From assembly GCA_963806735.1 (NCBI GenBank), contig CAWEBE010000067.1, forward strand, positions 1-64,000: 64,000 nucleotides of DNA. Reading direction: 5' to 3'. Under the pieces are notes generated by a model, which worked only from the letters and a program-made list of their open reading frames with translations, searched no databases and was not told the DNA's origin. Within the stretch, counting starts at the first letter, position 1. The number at the start of each line of letters is the position of its first letter. This document shows, piece after piece, positions 61,514 to 64,000 of the stretch. Made by a program: the position numbers and the translations under genes. The DNA comes from CADEFX01 sp963806735. GTDB taxonomy: Bacteria; Pseudomonadota; Alphaproteobacteria; Rhizobiales; Hyphomicrobiaceae.

Positions 61514-62707
61514 ATGGACGGATATGGCCCGGCGGGCAGCGCTCACGCTGACTGCATTGCGCGTGCGCGTGGTGTTACGGAGACGTTGGCCGCTGGCGCC
61601 AAGCGCATCGAAGCGGCGCGCGAGCTGCCACCGGATATCCTGAAAGCCCTGCACGACGCCCGGCTGTTTCGCCTGCTGCTGCCGGAAGCGATCGGTGGCG
61701 ACGAACTCGATCCGGCTGGACTGGCGCAGGTGGCTGAGATCATCGCGGCAGCTGACGCCAGCACGGCCTGGTGCATCGGCCAGGCGGCTGGCTGCGCAAT
61801 GACTGCAGCCTTCCTCGCGCCCGACGTCGCGCGCCGTATATTTGGTCCGTCCGATGCGGTGTTGGCCTGGGGGGCAGGCGCTCAGGGCAAGGCAACCGTG
61901 GTCGATGGCGGCTATCGCATCACCGGCACGTGGGCATTTGCGAGTGGCTTGCACAACGCGACCTGGCTCGGCGCCCATTGCAAGGTGTTCGAGGCTGACG
62001 GGAGTCCGCGCCTGCGGGCAGATGGCCGGCCGGCGGAGCGTACGGCGCTCCTCCGGCGCGAGCAGGCGCGCGTGCACGATGTCTGGAGTGTGATGGGCCT
62101 GCAGGGCACCGGCAGCGACAGCTACGAAGTCGCGGACTTTTTCGTGCCGGACGAGGTGACGCTCGATCGCGAGGACCTCGATGCCCGACGGCAGGGTGGG
62201 GCGGTGTACCGGTTTCCAGGATCCCTGGTCTATGCCGGCGCGTTTGGCGGCGTGATGCTCGGCATCGCGCGCGGGACACTGTCGGATCTGGTTGCGCTGG
62301 CTGCGAGCAAGACGCCACGGGGCGCGGCATCGTCGCTGCGCGACGCTCCCGTGTTTCAGACCGAGCTCGCGCGCCTGGAAGCTCGGTTTCGGGCTGCCCG
62401 TGCCTATCACCTGCAAACGTTGACCGATGTATGGACCGCGGTCAGGGACAGCGGTAACCATCTGACGCTGCAGCAGCGCATCGACATCAGGCTGGCGGCA
62501 ACCCACGCCATCAATGAGGGCGTGGCCATCGTAACAGAGGCGTATCGCGCAGCGGGGCAGACGGCAATCTTCGCGGCCAATCCGTTCGAACGGCGGTTGC
62601 GCGATGCGTTGTCCGCCTCACAGCAGGTGCAGGGCCGTCCAAGCCACTATATGACGGCCGGACGCCATATGCTGGGCTTGCCACCCGACACAATGATGTT
62701 CCTCTGA
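61514..62707 (+). CDS. Acyl-CoA-dehydrogenase-fold flavoprotein (group D monooxygenase-like)
   Basis: 397 residues. LPPDILKALHDARLFRLLLP, GGDELDPAGLAQVAEIIAAA, DASTAWCIGQAAGCAMTA and YRITGTWAFASGLHNATWLG match the subgroup of acyl-CoA dehydrogenase homologues that act as two-component flavin monooxygenases (HpaH/DszC-like) or as hydroxylases. WSVMGLQGTGSDSYEVADFF is diagnostic. ATG at 61514 preferred (a GTG lies three codons earlier). No partner flavin reductase in the window. Could hydroxylate an aromatic acid. Confidence 0.82.
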   Translation: MDGYGPAGSAHADCIARARGVTETLAAGAKRIEAARELPPDILKALHDARLFRLLLPEAIGGDELDPAGLAQVAEIIAAADASTAWCIGQAAGCAMTAAFLAPDVARRIFGPSDAVLAWGAGAQGKATVVDGGYRITGTWAFASGLHNATWLGAHCKVFEADGSPRLRADGRPAERTALLRREQARVHDVWSVMGLQGTGSDSYEVADFFVPDEVTLDREDLDARRQGGAVYRFPGSLVYAGAFGGVMLGIARGTLSDLVALAASKTPRGAASSLRDAPVFQTELARLEARFRAARAYHLQTLTDVWTAVRDSGNHLTLQQRIDIRLAATHAINEGVAIVTEAYRAAGQTAIFAANPFERRLRDALSASQQVQGRPSHYMTAGRHMLGLPPDTMMFL

Positions 62708-62715
62708 GGGTCGTT

Positions 62716-63762
62716 CTACGCGCGTCCGTTGGTGATGGCCACCAGCTTGTCGAGCGCTCTTTGCGCCGCTCCCGACTCGATTGAATGCGCGCCGAGCGCC
62801 GCGCCATCCATCAGATTGGCGGCTTGGTCGGCTACGATCAGAGCGGCGGCGGCGTTGAGGATCGCGATATCGCGCAGCGGCGTGCGCTTGCCGGCAAGAA
62901 CGTCGCGGATCGCGGCGGCGTTGGTGTGCTCATCGCCCCCCTTCAGATCGGCGAGCCTGGCCGGCGCCAGTCCTGCATCGGCCGGCGTCACCTCGAACAC
63001 CCGCACTGCACCGTTTTTGACCTCGGCCACGTCGGTCGCGCCGGTCGTGGTCAGCTCATCGAGGCCGTCGTGTCCGTGCACGACCCAGACGTGCTCGGCC
63101 CCGAGCTTGTTGAGCACATGCGCGATGGGTTCCACCCAATCGCGCGAGAAGACGCCGACAATCTGCCGCTTCACGCCCGCCGGGTTGGAGATCGGCCCCA
63201 GCAGGTTGAAAATCGTGCGTATGCCGAGCTCGGCGCGCACCGGCGCCCAATGCTTCATGGCCGGATGGTGCATCGGCGCCCACATGAAGCCGACGCCGGC
63301 CTCCGCCACGCAGCGTGCGATCACGGGGAACGGAACGTCGAGCTTGACGCCGAGCGTGGAGAGCACGTCGGATGCCCCCGACATAGAGGAGACGCGGCGG
63401 TTGCCGTGCTTGGCGACTAGGATGCCGGCACCGGCAGCGATGAGCGATGCGCAGGTCGAGACATTATACGTGCCGTGCGCGTCGCCTCCCGTGCCGACGA
63501 TATCGACCGCACCCGGCGCGACCTCGACGCGGTTCATTCGGTCGCGCATCATCTGGGCCGCGCCAGTGATCTCCTCGACCGTCTCGCCGCGTACCCGCAA
63601 CGCCATAAGGAACGCGCCCATTTGTGCGGCAGTGGCAGCACCTGCCGTCATCTGGTCGAGCGCGGTTCGAATCTCTTCCTGACTGAGGGCGGCGCCGGTC
63701 GAGACTTTCTGGATGAGCTGGCGCAGCTCTTGCGACGGTTGGGGCGAGGGGGCGGAACTCAT
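62716..63762 (-). CDS. trpD: Anthranilate phosphoribosyltransferase
   Basis: Second step of tryptophan synthesis, attaching phosphoribose to anthranilate; 348 residues, cytoplasmic. VDIVGTGGDAHGTYNVSTCA is the PRPP-binding motif, VAKHGNRRVSSMSGASDVLS and HHPAMKHWAPVRAELGIRTI are conserved active-site regions. The start at 63762 begins MSSAPSPQPSQELRQLIQKV; the in-frame extension overlaps trpG and is rejected. Follows trpG by seven bases, same operon. Confidence 0.95.
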   Translation of the reverse strand: MSSAPSPQPSQELRQLIQKVSTGAALSQEEIRTALDQMTAGAATAAQMGAFLMALRVRGETVEEITGAAQMMRDRMNRVEVAPGAVDIVGTGGDAHGTYNVSTCASLIAAGAGILVAKHGNRRVSSMSGASDVLSTLGVKLDVPFPVIARCVAEAGVGFMWAPMHHPAMKHWAPVRAELGIRTIFNLLGPISNPAGVKRQIVGVFSRDWVEPIAHVLNKLGAEHVWVVHGHDGLDELTTTGATDVAEVKNGAVRVFEVTPADAGLAPARLADLKGGDEHTNAAAIRDVLAGKRTPLRDIAILNAAAALIVADQAANLMDGAALGAHSIESGAAQRALDKLVAITNGRA

Positions 63763-63769
63763 GGGTAGC

Positions 63770-64000
63770 TCACAAGGCCGCGACGCGAGGAGCGTGGGTG
63801 TTGCGCCTACGCGGCGCCAGACCCGCGAGCTCGAGGAAGTTGGCGAGCAGCGCGTGACCGTGCTCGGAGGCAATGCTTTCTGGGTGGAATTGCACGCCAT
63901 GCACGGGGTGCTTCTTGTGCTGCAGTCCCATGATCAGGCCACCGCTCTCGGCTGTGATCTCCAGGCTGGAGGGAAGGTTCTCTCGCTCTACGATCAAGGA
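63770..64000 (-). CDS. trpG: Anthranilate synthase component II, C-terminal part
   Basis: Truncated by the right window edge; the visible 76 codons are the C-terminal end. PVHGVQFHPESIASEHGHAL contains the conserved glutamine amidotransferase His and Glu of the catalytic triad (HPE), and ALLANFLELAG is the usual terminus. It supplies ammonia to TrpE and precedes trpD. No fusion to trpD: the stop is separated from the next start. Confidence 0.93.
   Translation of the reverse strand, partial: SLIVERENLPSSLEITAESGGLIMGLQHKKHPVHGVQFHPESIASEHGHALLANFLELAGLAPRRRNTHAPRVAAL

Noticed and set aside
1..64000. CRISPR array, rRNA operon or intact prophage
   Set aside because: No regularly spaced repeats with unique spacers, no rRNA-like stretches and no phage structural genes were found.

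Overview
The window is high-GC DNA that reads as the chromosome of a metabolically versatile alphaproteobacterium, most likely Hyphomicrobiales. I infer this from the dense, GC-biased coding, the many uptake systems that use periplasmic binding proteins (NMT1/SsuA-type ABC, LIV-type ABC, TRAP, tripartite tricarboxylate TctABC and orphan Bug/TctC proteins), and cobalamin-riboswitch control of B12-independent isozymes. No rRNA gene, complete tRNA gene or CRISPR array was seen. Layout: 0-4.8 kb holds a nitrate/sulfonate/thiamine-precursor-like ABC transporter with two different binding proteins. 5.3-13.6 kb is a loosely packed accessory stretch: a cysteine-dioxygenase-like cupin, an SDR, a VOC protein, a membrane metallophosphoesterase, a Bug protein, several small proteins and several broken genes. 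14.1-20.1 kb is the wreck of an integrated conjugative or mobilisable element. It starts at the 3' half of a tRNA-Pro(GGG) gene, which is an attachment-site signature, and carries a deleted ArdC antirestriction gene, a frameshifted IS110-type insertion sequence, paired double-hairpin repeats, iteron-like repeats and a DUF3363-type relaxase. 20.1-27.6 kb is the best-defined regulatory unit. One cobalamin riboswitch precedes nrdAB (class Ia ribonucleotide reductase). A second precedes a 23-codon leader ORF, an unrecognised 135-aa protein and metE (B12-independent methionine synthase), with ATGA coupling between the last two. When B12 is plentiful both B12-independent routes should be switched off. 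27.6-32.2 kb has an orphan Bug protein with a coupled small partner and a complete TRAP transporter. 32.4-36.9 kb has an orphan ParA ATPase with a frameshifted partner, RecQ helicase and an SDR. 37.2-43.2 kb combines a hydroxyquinol/catechol-type intradiol dioxygenase with a LIV-type ABC transporter whose livG-like gene is frameshifted. 43.3-53.1 kb combines a second TRAP system, a maleate-isomerase/Asp-Glu racemase-family enzyme, a thioesterase, a class III CoA-transferase, a full TctABC system and an amidohydrolase. This looks like organic or aromatic acid uptake and catabolism of unknown substrate. 53.3-60.0 kb has envelope and housekeeping genes of uncertain role, plus a selenophosphate synthetase fused to a flavin oxidoreductase. 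60.4-62.7 kb pairs another Bug protein with an acyl-CoA-dehydrogenase-fold flavoprotein. The window ends in the tryptophan pathway (trpD and the C-terminus of trpG). Several otherwise well-conserved genes contain single-base frameshifts (IS110 transposase, EthD-like protein, LivG, ParA partner, 16.7-kb protein). Some are real decay, especially in the 14-20 kb element. For those in otherwise intact operons, a sequencing or assembly error cannot be excluded.
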